Positions 6,317 to 13,119 of a DNA stretch of 13,119 nt are shown one piece after another. Where the stretch lies: assembly GCA_023300255.1 (NCBI GenBank), contig JALZWC010000757.1, positions 1 through 13,119 on the forward strand. The letters are read 5' to 3'. The notes beneath the pieces are model-generated. The model saw only the letters and a list, made by a program, of their open reading frames with translations. It did not search any database and was not told where the DNA came from. The DNA comes from Saprospiraceae bacterium (GTDB taxonomy: Bacteria > Bacteroidota > Bacteroidia > Chitinophagales > Saprospiraceae). The translations under genes were made by a program, and so were the position numbers. The first letter of the stretch is position 1, and every line of letters starts with the position of its first letter.

Positions 6317-9208
6317 ATGAGAACCACTAAGCTTTTACTACTCTTTTGTTTTATTTCAAATCTGGTTCATGGGCAAGAAGTAATATCTACACAAAACGGC
6401 AATAATAATTTTTCCAATGCATTAGTTCTTGACGGATGTACCAATTACTTTGAAATTCCCGATAATGATCTTCTTGATTATGAGGAAGCATTAAGTCTTG
6501 AATGTTGGATACAACCAAATTGTGAAGAGGGTAACAAAATCATATTGTCAAAGCAATGGTGTAATGGTCAATATGGATATTATTTGTCAGTTAGAAATGG
6601 AAAATTATTGTGGACGTATTCTTCCTCAGGTAATTGTACTCCTTCCAGTGTTCATGAATCGATTAATACAGAAATAGTACCTAATCAATTCACACATGTA
6701 GCAGTAGTTCACACCTTATCGGAAATAAAACTCTTTGTCAACGGTATTAAAGTAGTTTCAGAACAATTGGATGGTGCACTTGGAGAAATTAAGAATAGTT
6801 CAGAACCTTTTAGGATTGGTGCCTATAAAAATATTGCTGGAAAGATGACGAATCATTTTAGTGGTCTGATTGATGAAGTTAGACTCTGGAATATTGAGTT
6901 AAACGAGACACTAATCCAACAAAGAAAAGACGCACCATTGGTTGGAAATGAACTGGGTTTAAATCTGTATCTCAATATGGAACAAAGTGGACAAGGAGCT
7001 TCCTTAATATTAGAAAATCAGTCTACTTACGGAGATATATTAGATGCTTATCCGTTTGACTTTTCATCCCATTCTCCATATACAATAGAAAACGAAGAGT
7101 ACGATGAAAATATAATTAGTCTTGGAGAGGATATTTCTGTATGTAGTTTTCCATTTTCTATTTCAACTTCTATTGATAATTATAAAAGTATTTTATGGAG
7201 TACAGGCTCTACTGATAAGGAAATCACCGTTCTAAATCCTGGGGAGTATTCAGTGATAGTAGAAACAGAATTGTGTAAATTTTATTATGATACTATACAG
7301 GTTGAACAAGAATTAATTACCTATGAAATAAAGACAAGTGTATGTGAAAGTGGCGCGTATCTATTTAACGGAAAACGTATTGATCAGTCTGGTACTTATA
7401 GAGATACCTTAAAAACCATTGAAGGCTGTGATAGTATAGACATTTTAAATTTAGAAGTACTACCAGTTGTAAATACCGCTATAACAGAATCTATTTGTCA
7501 AGGCAGTTCCTATTTTTTCGCAAGCCAAGAGTTGACCGAAACAGGAATTTATTTAGAGACACTAACTGCCACAAATGGCTGTGATAGCATTCTTACGCTT
7601 ACTTTAGCTGTTTTAGATAGCACAAATCCTGATTGTAATACAGATCCATGTATAACTAAACCTTTTAGTATTGTCAATTATCCAAATCAAAATATTTGTA
7701 CAGGTGAAAGTGTAGAATTAAGCGTTACAGGTGGCACTACCTATAGTTGGGCACCTGCTCTTGGTTTAAGTGCTACTAATATTGCAAATCCATCTGCGAA
7801 TCCTATAACCACAACTACCTATACAGTAATCGTGACCAATGCAGATGGTTGTGCAGCTACCGATGATATAACTATTAATGTTTCCGAAAACCCTATTGCA
7901 AATGCTGGATCTGATGTGTCTATTTGTTCTAGTTCTAGTACCACATTAAATGCAAGTGGCGGAACAACTTATCAATGGAGTCCAACTTCTGGGTTAAGCA
8001 ATCCTTCTATTGCTAATCCAATTGCTACTCCTGCAAATACTACAACTTATTTAGTAACTGCTAGTAATTCGAATGGTTGTACCTCAATAGACGAAGTGGT
8101 GGTAGATGTAGCAGCGGAATTGACGGTTGATGCGGGGGAAGATATAATAGTTTGTCCTGGCGAAGCAACGCCATTAAATGCAAGTGGAGGAAGCAGTTAT
8201 TCGTGGAGCCCTGTGGAAGGATTAAGTAGTACGAATATTGCTAATCCTACCGTAACTATTTCTGAAGCAATTACTTATTGTGTAACCGTAACAGATGCCA
8301 ATGGCTGTTCAGGATCTGATTGTATTGCTATTCAAATTGATACGGGCTGTGAATTAGAAGAAGGAAATGAAGAACCTGGAAATACTTTAAATAACTGTAC
8401 AGATGGCCCACTTATTTTCGTCTGCCATGATAGGACGATTTGTCCTAATGAACAGACACAATTAATTGTCAACGGCGGCATTAGATGGGAATGGTCTCCT
8501 GCTACAGGTTTGGATAATCCATTCTCAGATCTTCCTATTGCTAGTCCTTCTGTCACAACGACTTATACCGTTACTGTTTGGGATGAAAATGATTGCTTTG
8601 CGACAGAGCAAGTAGTTGTAACCGTTGATCCTAAGGAATCATGTGACGCAACTCCTCCACCATGCTTTGGAGATTTAATACCGGAAGAAAAAATATGTAT
8701 TGATCCAACCGATAATTCTATAGATATATGCTTAGGATTATCAGAAGAAGACCAAACGAAATACAAGATTAGCGTTGATGGAAATGTGGCTGCTGTCTTA
8801 CATGGTTGTAATTTTGAACAATTGATTGGTTATCAATACAATTTATTATCGAATCAAACAGATAATTATAAAGTTAAAAGCTGGCAGATCAATGATGTTT
8901 ATTATTCAGGCCTGTTTAATACTATACAAGAATTAGTTACTTGGATGCAAGGTATTGATCCTACAGGTAACTGGAAATTAGCGCCAAAAAGTTTCTCCAT
9001 TACCGGAGGAAATACGGCTTCTGTTTATGACACACTTTTAATACAGCAATCTCCCATAATAGAAATCGGTCTTGTACCGAATACGACACATACTCCAATT
9101 GGTACTTTAGTACAAGTAGATATGACTGGAAAAGATAGGGAAACGTTAACTATAGTGGAGGTAGCTACTGGTTGTAGAGAGGAGGTACTAATCGAACGAT
9201 GTAAATAA
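6317..9208 (+). CDS. Exported LamG plus Ig/PKD-like repeat surface protein
   Basis: A 963-residue protein with a clear signal peptide (MRTTKLLLLFCFISNLVHGQ, cleavage after HG or HGQ). Residues ~34-222 form a LamG/concanavalin-like lectin domain: ALVLDGCTNYFEIPD at the start, then SLECWIQP, FTHVAVVH, LFVNG and FSGLIDEVRLWN. Next come a Cys-containing Ig-like module (~268-330), two copies of a ~48-residue module (C.SGAYLFNG....SGTYRDTL....GCDSI, at ~336-383 and 387-433), and four PKD/Ig-like modules (~458-522, 524-598, 603-675, 705-771) with the pattern IC.G....L.A.GG..Y.WSP..GLS...IANP...TTYTV.V....GC. Residues ~790-963 are a different all-beta-looking region containing DPTGNWKLAP. The protein is probably surface-exposed or secreted and binding glycan or another ligand. 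No 'gliding motility-associated' or Por-type sorting domain is visible at the end, which is unusual for this architecture. It stands alone in its orientation. Confidence 0.88.
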   Translation: MRTTKLLLLFCFISNLVHGQEVISTQNGNNNFSNALVLDGCTNYFEIPDNDLLDYEEALSLECWIQPNCEEGNKIILSKQWCNGQYGYYLSVRNGKLLWTYSSSGNCTPSSVHESINTEIVPNQFTHVAVVHTLSEIKLFVNGIKVVSEQLDGALGEIKNSSEPFRIGAYKNIAGKMTNHFSGLIDEVRLWNIELNETLIQQRKDAPLVGNELGLNLYLNMEQSGQGASLILENQSTYGDILDAYPFDFSSHSPYTIENEEYDENIISLGEDISVCSFPFSISTSIDNYKSILWSTGSTDKEITVLNPGEYSVIVETELCKFYYDTIQVEQELITYEIKTSVCESGAYLFNGKRIDQSGTYRDTLKTIEGCDSIDILNLEVLPVVNTAITESICQGSSYFFASQELTETGIYLETLTATNGCDSILTLTLAVLDSTNPDCNTDPCITKPFSIVNYPNQNICTGESVELSVTGGTTYSWAPALGLSATNIANPSANPITTTTYTVIVTNADGCAATDDITINVSENPIANAGSDVSICSSSSTTLNASGGTTYQWSPTSGLSNPSIANPIATPANTTTYLVTASNSNGCTSIDEVVVDVAAELTVDAGEDIIVCPGEATPLNASGGSSYSWSPVEGLSSTNIANPTVTISEAITYCVTVTDANGCSGSDCIAIQIDTGCELEEGNEEPGNTLNNCTDGPLIFVCHDRTICPNEQTQLIVNGGIRWEWSPATGLDNPFSDLPIASPSVTTTYTVTVWDENDCFATEQVVVTVDPKESCDATPPPCFGDLIPEEKICIDPTDNSIDICLGLSEEDQTKYKISVDGNVAAVLHGCNFEQLIGYQYNLLSNQTDNYKVKSWQINDVYYSGLFNTIQELVTWMQGIDPTGNWKLAPKSFSITGGNTASVYDTLLIQQSPIIEIGLVPNTTHTPIGTLVQVDMTGKDRETLTIVEVATGCREEVLIERCK

Positions 9209-9283
9209 GTAAGGATTCCTTACTGGATAAAGAATATCACCAATTAAAAATTGGAACGGTGGTTTCAAAGTTGAATGTAGAAG

Positions 9284-9325
9284 TAACTTTTGAATTTCTC
9301 CCATTTGTAGAGGATTCAAAAGTTA
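9284..9325. terminator. Possible bidirectional terminator between convergent genes
   Basis: A perfect 12-bp inverted repeat (TAACTTTTGAAT at 9284-9295 against ATTCAAAAGTTA at 9314-9325) with an 18-base loop lies in the 133-bp gap between the convergent LamG/Ig gene and the Nudix gene. A smaller palindrome, GTAAGGATTCCTTAC, begins at about 9209, just past the upstream stop codon. Position suggests transcript ends for both directions, but the stem is AT-rich and no strong T run follows on either strand. Confidence 0.4.
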
Positions 9326-9341
9326 TTCCTATTCTAAAAAA

Positions 9342-9905
9342 TCACAACTCACCTGCATCCATCAATATCTTAGCCTTAAAAAGTGCAGCCAGCGTAATAG
9401 AATCCGTAATCTGTCCATCCATAGCCATTTGTAAGGCGGCCTCAAAAGGTAATTTTTTGACCACTAATTCTTCTGTATCTTCTGGTTCCGCCTCTTCTTG
9501 CGTAAGGTCTTTGGCGATATAGACAATGCCATATTCATCCGTAACAGAGTTGGAAGGATGTATTTCTAATAAGGTAGTCCAAGTCTTAGCGACCAAGCCT
9601 ACTTCTTCTTTTAATTCTCTTTTGGCAGATTCTAATGGAGGCGTATGGAGGGGCGATCCTCCTTCTGGTATTTCCCAAGTGTACTGCTCCAATGTATATC
9701 GATATTGCCCGACCAGCCATGTATTATTGTCTTCATCTAATGGTAGAATGCCTACTGCCACATTCTTGAATTGGACTACACCATAAATTCCTTTCCCTCC
9801 AGCAGGATTCAATACTTGTCTATGAGAGACGGCAATCCAAGGATTTTTATAAACTTCTTCTTTAGATAAAGTAGTCCAAGGATTTTTTTCTTTTTTATTT
9901 TCCAT
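9342..9905 (-). CDS. Nudix hydrolase, ADP-ribose/ADP-sugar pyrophosphatase-like
   Basis: A 187-residue cytoplasmic protein. Residues ~65-82 contain VGQYRYTLEQYTWEIPEGG, the usual lead-in of ADP-sugar-type Nudix enzymes, followed by the Nudix box ending RELKEEVGL, which supplies the metal-binding EExG glutamates. The box departs from the GX5EX7REUXEEXGU consensus: the first glutamate position is Thr (GSPLHT). That residue is structural rather than metal-binding in the family, so activity is still expected. These enzymes hydrolyse nucleoside diphosphate-linked compounds such as ADP-ribose to AMP plus a sugar phosphate; the exact substrate cannot be read from sequence. Its start lies 37 bp downstream of the prolyl oligopeptidase stop codon on the same strand, so the two are probably co-transcribed, though no functional link is obvious. 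Confidence 0.92.
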   Translation of the reverse strand: MENKKEKNPWTTLSKEEVYKNPWIAVSHRQVLNPAGGKGIYGVVQFKNVAVGILPLDEDNNTWLVGQYRYTLEQYTWEIPEGGSPLHTPPLESAKRELKEEVGLVAKTWTTLLEIHPSNSVTDEYGIVYIAKDLTQEEAEPEDTEELVVKKLPFEAALQMAMDGQITDSITLAALFKAKILMDAGEL

Positions 9906-9942
9906 ACTTTATTCAGATGTTTTTCAAATAGTAGAAAGTCGA

Positions 9943-11985
9943 TTATCCCCAAGAATTAGTATGATGAAAAAAGAAAGCCCACCGATCCGCCTCTTCTTCA
10001 ATAATCTTTGCGGTAGGTTTCCCTGCGCCATGTCCAGCATCAATAGCTACTCTTATTAATACGGGCTGTTCGCCTGCTTGACATTTTTGTAATTGTGCGG
10101 CAAACTTGAAAGAATGGGCAGGCACGACTCGGTCATCATGGTCGCCTGTCATAATCATCGTAGCAGGGTAGGCCGTTCCGTCCTTCAATTGATGCAAAGG
10201 AGAATAGCCATATAGATTTTTAAAATGTGCTAAGGATGCTTCTGCATTTCCATATTCTGGTATCCATCCTTTGCCTACCGTAAATTTATGATACCGCAAC
10301 ATATCTAATACGCCTACTGCGGGAAAAGCTACTGCAAATAGATCGGGTCGTTGCGTCATACACGCACCCACTAAGAGCCCTCCGTTGGAACCTCCCGATA
10401 TCGCTAGTTTATTACTAGAAGTATACTGCTCTTCAATCAAATAATCAGCTGCAGCTATAAAATCATCAAATACATTTTGCTTTTTGAAAAGCATTCCTCC
10501 CTCATGCCATGCCTCTCCATATTCTCCACCACCTCGTAAATTTGGTAAGGCGAAGATGCCTCCGTTTTCTAATAAGATAAGTCTAGACGCACTAAAAAAT
10601 GGACTTAAGTTGACATTGAAACCGCCATATCCATATAAATAACATGGATTATTACCATTTCTTTCTAGCCCTTTTTTATGTACAATAAACATGGATACTT
10701 CGGTACCATCTTTACTTTTATAAAGTACCTGCTTTTCTTCATAATCTGCTGGATTAAATTGTAGCTCCGATTCATGAAATAGGGTAGAGGTGCCCGTTTT
10801 TAAATCATATTTAAAAATGGTATTAGGATATATAAAAGAAGTAAAGGCATAAAACAGCGTCTCCTCTTCTTCTTTACCACTAAAGCCACCAGCACTACCC
10901 ACGCCTGGTAGTTTGATTTCTGTTAAGGCTGTACCATCATAGTTAAGGCGATAAATTCGAGTACTTGCCTTTTGTAAATAATTGGCAAAAAAGTAGCCAC
11001 CACCAGTTTGAACAGATGCCAACAAATGTTCCCCTTCTGGTATAATCTCTATCCAATTTTCAGGCGAAGGATTGTCAATAGGAATTTTGACCAAACGATA
11101 GTTAGGCGCATCGATATTTGTTTTGACATAGAAGTAGCCATCCTTATGCAAAACCACATCGCTTTTGTGGGTATAGCCCTCAAATAATTGCTCATACGCT
11201 TTTGATGATCCATCTAATGCTCGGTAGTAAGTGGCATAGCCATCTGTGCCAGGAGCAGCATATACAATGTGGTATTTTTTATCTTCTGTGACGCCACCAA
11301 AATGATACATATTAGCTTGATCTCGATCTTCAAATACTAAGAGATCTGCTGATTGATCCGTACCTAATTGATGGTAATAAATGGAATGATATTGGTTATT
11401 TCCTTTCAAGGCTTCCCCCTCTGCTGGCGCAGGATAACGACTATAGAAAAAGCCATCTTGGTACCAACTTGCTCCTGAAAATTTTACCCATTTAAGTTCA
11501 TCAGGTAAAGTTTTTTTAGTCGCAATTTCCATCACTTGAATTTCCTGCCAATCGGAGCCACCTACCGATTTGGTAAAAGCGACATAGCGATTGTCTTTAG
11601 AGAATCCAACTAAACTAATAGCGATCAATCCATCTGCTGATAAAGTATTGGGATTGATAAATTCCATCACTTCCCCATCGAGTCCTTTTTGATAATAAAT
11701 GACGGGTTGGTTTTGTAAGCCATCGTTTTTATAAAAAAAGTAATAGTCTCCTGCTTTGAATGGGGAGGATAGTTTAGGGTAGTTGAATAGGGTTTCATAT
11801 CGAGCAGCAATTTCCTTTCGATAAGGAATAGTCGCTAAATGTTTAGCGGTTACTTTATTCTGTGCTTTAACCCATGCTTTAGTGTCTGTTGCGTTATCGT
11901 CTTCTAGCCATCTGTAAGGGTCTGCTACTTGTATGCCGTGGTAGGTATCTACTTGTGGTTCTGTTTTTGTGATCGGGTATTTCAT
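9943..11985 (-). CDS. Prolyl oligopeptidase (S9A family serine peptidase)
   Basis: A 680-residue enzyme with the two-domain family architecture: an N-terminal segment (YHGIQVADPYRWLED at 15-29), a seven-bladed beta-propeller over about 70-410, and a C-terminal alpha/beta-hydrolase domain. The catalytic triad is visible: Ser533 in SGGSNGG, Asp617 in GDHDDRVVP (with the substrate-binding Arg619), and His652 in DAGHGAGKP. PNLRGGGEYGEAWH at 481-494 is also diagnostic. It cleaves short peptides on the carboxyl side of proline; the propeller excludes large proteins. There is no signal peptide: the protein begins MKYPITKTEPQVDTYHG, so it is likely cytoplasmic, unlike the exported versions common in Bacteroidota. 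Length is close to the family norm. It appears to be the first gene of a two-gene unit with the Nudix hydrolase; the upstream gap is 400 bp. Confidence 0.96.
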   Translation of the reverse strand: MKYPITKTEPQVDTYHGIQVADPYRWLEDDNATDTKAWVKAQNKVTAKHLATIPYRKEIAARYETLFNYPKLSSPFKAGDYYFFYKNDGLQNQPVIYYQKGLDGEVMEFINPNTLSADGLIAISLVGFSKDNRYVAFTKSVGGSDWQEIQVMEIATKKTLPDELKWVKFSGASWYQDGFFYSRYPAPAEGEALKGNNQYHSIYYHQLGTDQSADLLVFEDRDQANMYHFGGVTEDKKYHIVYAAPGTDGYATYYRALDGSSKAYEQLFEGYTHKSDVVLHKDGYFYVKTNIDAPNYRLVKIPIDNPSPENWIEIIPEGEHLLASVQTGGGYFFANYLQKASTRIYRLNYDGTALTEIKLPGVGSAGGFSGKEEEETLFYAFTSFIYPNTIFKYDLKTGTSTLFHESELQFNPADYEEKQVLYKSKDGTEVSMFIVHKKGLERNGNNPCYLYGYGGFNVNLSPFFSASRLILLENGGIFALPNLRGGGEYGEAWHEGGMLFKKQNVFDDFIAAADYLIEEQYTSSNKLAISGGSNGGLLVGACMTQRPDLFAVAFPAVGVLDMLRYHKFTVGKGWIPEYGNAEASLAHFKNLYGYSPLHQLKDGTAYPATMIMTGDHDDRVVPAHSFKFAAQLQKCQAGEQPVLIRVAIDAGHGAGKPTAKIIEEEADRWAFFFHHTNSWG

Positions 11986-12385
11986 GTGTGTTATTTTGTC
12001 TGTGGACTTAAGTCTTGTTTGGATGTTGATTTACATTACTGAATATTTGTAGATTTAACTGTTGATGACTATGTCATTAACTTAATAAATTACGTCTACT
12101 AAGGATTTCTTTTTCGATGAAAAAAGAATATATATAAGAACAAGTATTATAGCTAAATAAACGTGTTCTTAAATGCTTTTTCTTTTTCCATTGCTGAAAA
12201 AGAAACAAAAAAGCTAGACCAAAAAAACTCGCTCCGCTCAAACAGTTTTTGGTCGGGCATCCCGCCCAATATTACTTGTTCCTAGATATGATCAAACATA
12301 CTAATTTAGTTTTGTCCAGTAGTCTAAATTTTGATTATTTTTAAGTAGGTTAAATTTTTAAAGGTCGGTTTATTAAGTGTAGAAT
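11986..12385. other. Intergenic region with repeat element and no gene
   Basis: A 400-bp stretch between two minus-strand genes with no supported coding region. It should contain the promoter of the prolyl oligopeptidase gene in its left part; no exact TAnnTTTG box is seen on the minus strand there. A poly-T/poly-A hairpin (TTCTTTTTC-GAT-GAAAAAAGAA) lies near 12109-12128. The palindromic element listed separately occupies 12138-12281. The last 100 bases, next to the metallo-beta-lactamase gene's stop codon, are AT-rich and featureless. Confidence 0.6.
12138..12281. repeat. Palindromic intergenic element bounded by inverted repeats
   Basis: Perfect 9-bp inverted repeats, GAACAAGTA at 12138-12146 and TACTTGTTC at 12273-12281, enclose several nested hairpins. 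A second inverted pair inside is TAAGAACA/TGTTCTTA, whose left arm overlaps the outer repeat. Next are a poly-T/poly-A stem (CTTTTTCTTTTTC against GAAAAAGAAAC...AAAAAAG, about 12175-12213), a strong stem GACCAAAAAAACT (12217-12229) against AGTTTTTGGTC (12244-12254) with loop CGCTCCGCTCAAAC, and a short GC hairpin CGGG-CAT-CCCG (12254-12264). The design suggests a dispersed intergenic repeat or a compound terminator behind the minus-strand gene at 12386. Confidence 0.6.
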
Positions 12386-13119
12386 TTACCTAAATGCATT
12401 ATTAAATTCTTCCAATAACATATCAATTTCCTCCCCTCTATATTTCCTAGAAAAATGAACGGGAATAGCATACTTCACATTGCATGCTTTCATAATTCTT
12501 GCCGACTCCGTTGAATAACTATGGAAGTTTAATTCAGCTAATTCTTTATCTTCTAATTTATAAAAAGATTCAATAAATACTTTGTTGCAGTCTTTAAATA
12601 GGCTAATAATTTTTTCATGATTCTCTCGATTGGCTGCATGATCCATAATTATCCCTAAGCTATCACCAATCTTAGTTTCTAATAGATGAAATAGTTCTTT
12701 TGCTTGATGTATTTTTCCTTCAATTTTGATCTCTGCTGATTCGTTATTTTTATCGTAGGCTGATTTTAATTCATTGATCCATTGTCCGCCTTTGAAATCA
12801 CTTTTGGTAATATCTATTTTTACACGATCTTTTTCCTTAAATAAATAAGCGATAGAATTCGTTTTATGATCTAGAATAACAAAGCTAACATCAAATTTAT
12901 CTGTACTATATATAAAGGTTTCATTTGTAGTTTCTAATTCAATAATTGTCCATTCTGGTGGCGTAAGTTCGGATATTACAATTTGACCATTCCCTTTTAT
13001 TTCTCTGATTTCATAAGTTATAGAACCGTGCTCAATCAAATTCCATTGATACCCTAGAATTTTTGATTGCACTTGTTTCGTAATCCCTTCTGGTCCACAA
13101 ATGATTATTCTTTTACCGA
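12386..13119 (-). CDS. RNase Z-like metallo-beta-lactamase-fold hydrolase (partial)
   Basis: The minus-strand frame is open through the right window edge; about 244 codons are present and the N-terminus is missing. A GTG at 13072-13070 could be taken as a start, but protein-like sequence continues upstream of it (KRIIICGPEGITKQV), so it is internal. The visible part matches the C-terminal two-thirds of RNase Z-type proteins: a beta-rich middle (SIAYLFKEKDRVKID), then LGIIMDHAANRENHEKI with the metal-ligand Asp, FIESFY, a HSYSTESARIMKA helix, and the final ligand His in PVHFSRKY. The HxHxDH motif would lie in the missing N-terminal part. Family members cut tRNA 3' trailers or hydrolyse other phosphodiesters, including cyclic nucleotides in the Apyc1-like branch. 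Low similarity to canonical RNase Z in the middle segment leaves the substrate open. Confidence 0.85.
   Translation of the reverse strand, partial: GKRIIICGPEGITKQVQSKILGYQWNLIEHGSITYEIREIKGNGQIVISELTPPEWTIIELETTNETFIYSTDKFDVSFVILDHKTNSIAYLFKEKDRVKIDITKSDFKGGQWINELKSAYDKNNESAEIKIEGKIHQAKELFHLLETKIGDSLGIIMDHAANRENHEKIISLFKDCNKVFIESFYKLEDKELAELNFHSYSTESARIMKACNVKYAIPVHFSRKYRGEEIDMLLEEFNNAFR

Noticed and set aside
13070..13072. GTG as start of the metallo-beta-lactamase-fold gene
   Set aside because: The frame stays open upstream to the window edge with family-like sequence (CGPEGITKQV), so the gene is partial and this GTG is an internal valine.
1..13119. tRNA, rRNA, CRISPR arrays, phage genes or a defence cluster
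   Set aside because: No regularly spaced direct repeats, cloverleaf-like or rRNA-like sequences, or recognisable defence or phage proteins were seen when reading both strands.

Overview
This is a low-GC chromosomal window that looks like the phylum Bacteroidota, probably a Saprospiria-type environmental bacterium. The evidence is: secreted proteins built from Cys-rich Ig/PKD-like repeats of the kind found on Bacteroidota surface proteins; an RHS fragment with the Bacteroidota-style 'YYLQDHLGNNRV' core; a DUF819 permease; start codons mostly without Shine-Dalgarno sequences; and a TAnnTTTG-type -7 box before the ABC-F gene. The taxonomic call is inference from gene content only.

Layout, left to right. 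(1) Bases 1-247, minus strand: an RHS core fragment that runs off the left edge and lacks the long upstream part of a normal RHS gene. (2) 339-1460, minus: DUF819 multi-spanning membrane protein. (3) 1461-1745: intergenic, filled with nested palindromes. (4) 1746-3503, minus: exported clan GH-A-like glycoside hydrolase. (5) 3774-5405, plus: YbiT-like ABC-F ATPase, transcribed divergently from the hydrolase and closed by a textbook intrinsic terminator. (6) 5406-6316: a 0.9-kb gene-poor stretch holding the terminator, a 163-bp MITE-like inverted-repeat element, a short heptamer repeat and what looks like the decayed end of a minus-strand gene. (7) 6317-9208, plus: large exported LamG plus Ig/PKD-repeat surface protein without a recognisable type IX secretion C-terminal domain. 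(8) 9342-11985, minus: Nudix hydrolase and prolyl oligopeptidase genes 37 bp apart, probably co-transcribed. (9) 11986-12385: intergenic region with a second palindromic, inverted-repeat-bounded element. (10) 12386-13119, minus: C-terminal part of an RNase Z-like metallo-beta-lactamase-fold protein whose N-terminus lies outside the window.

The genes do not form one pathway. Most are ordinary housekeeping or surface functions, and I see no convincing new multi-gene system. The most interesting signals are non-coding or at residue level: the 163-bp TA-flanked palindrome (5545-5707), two further palindromic intergenic elements (1576-1716, 12138-12281), and an ABC-F protein whose defects all fall in one of its two composite ATP sites.
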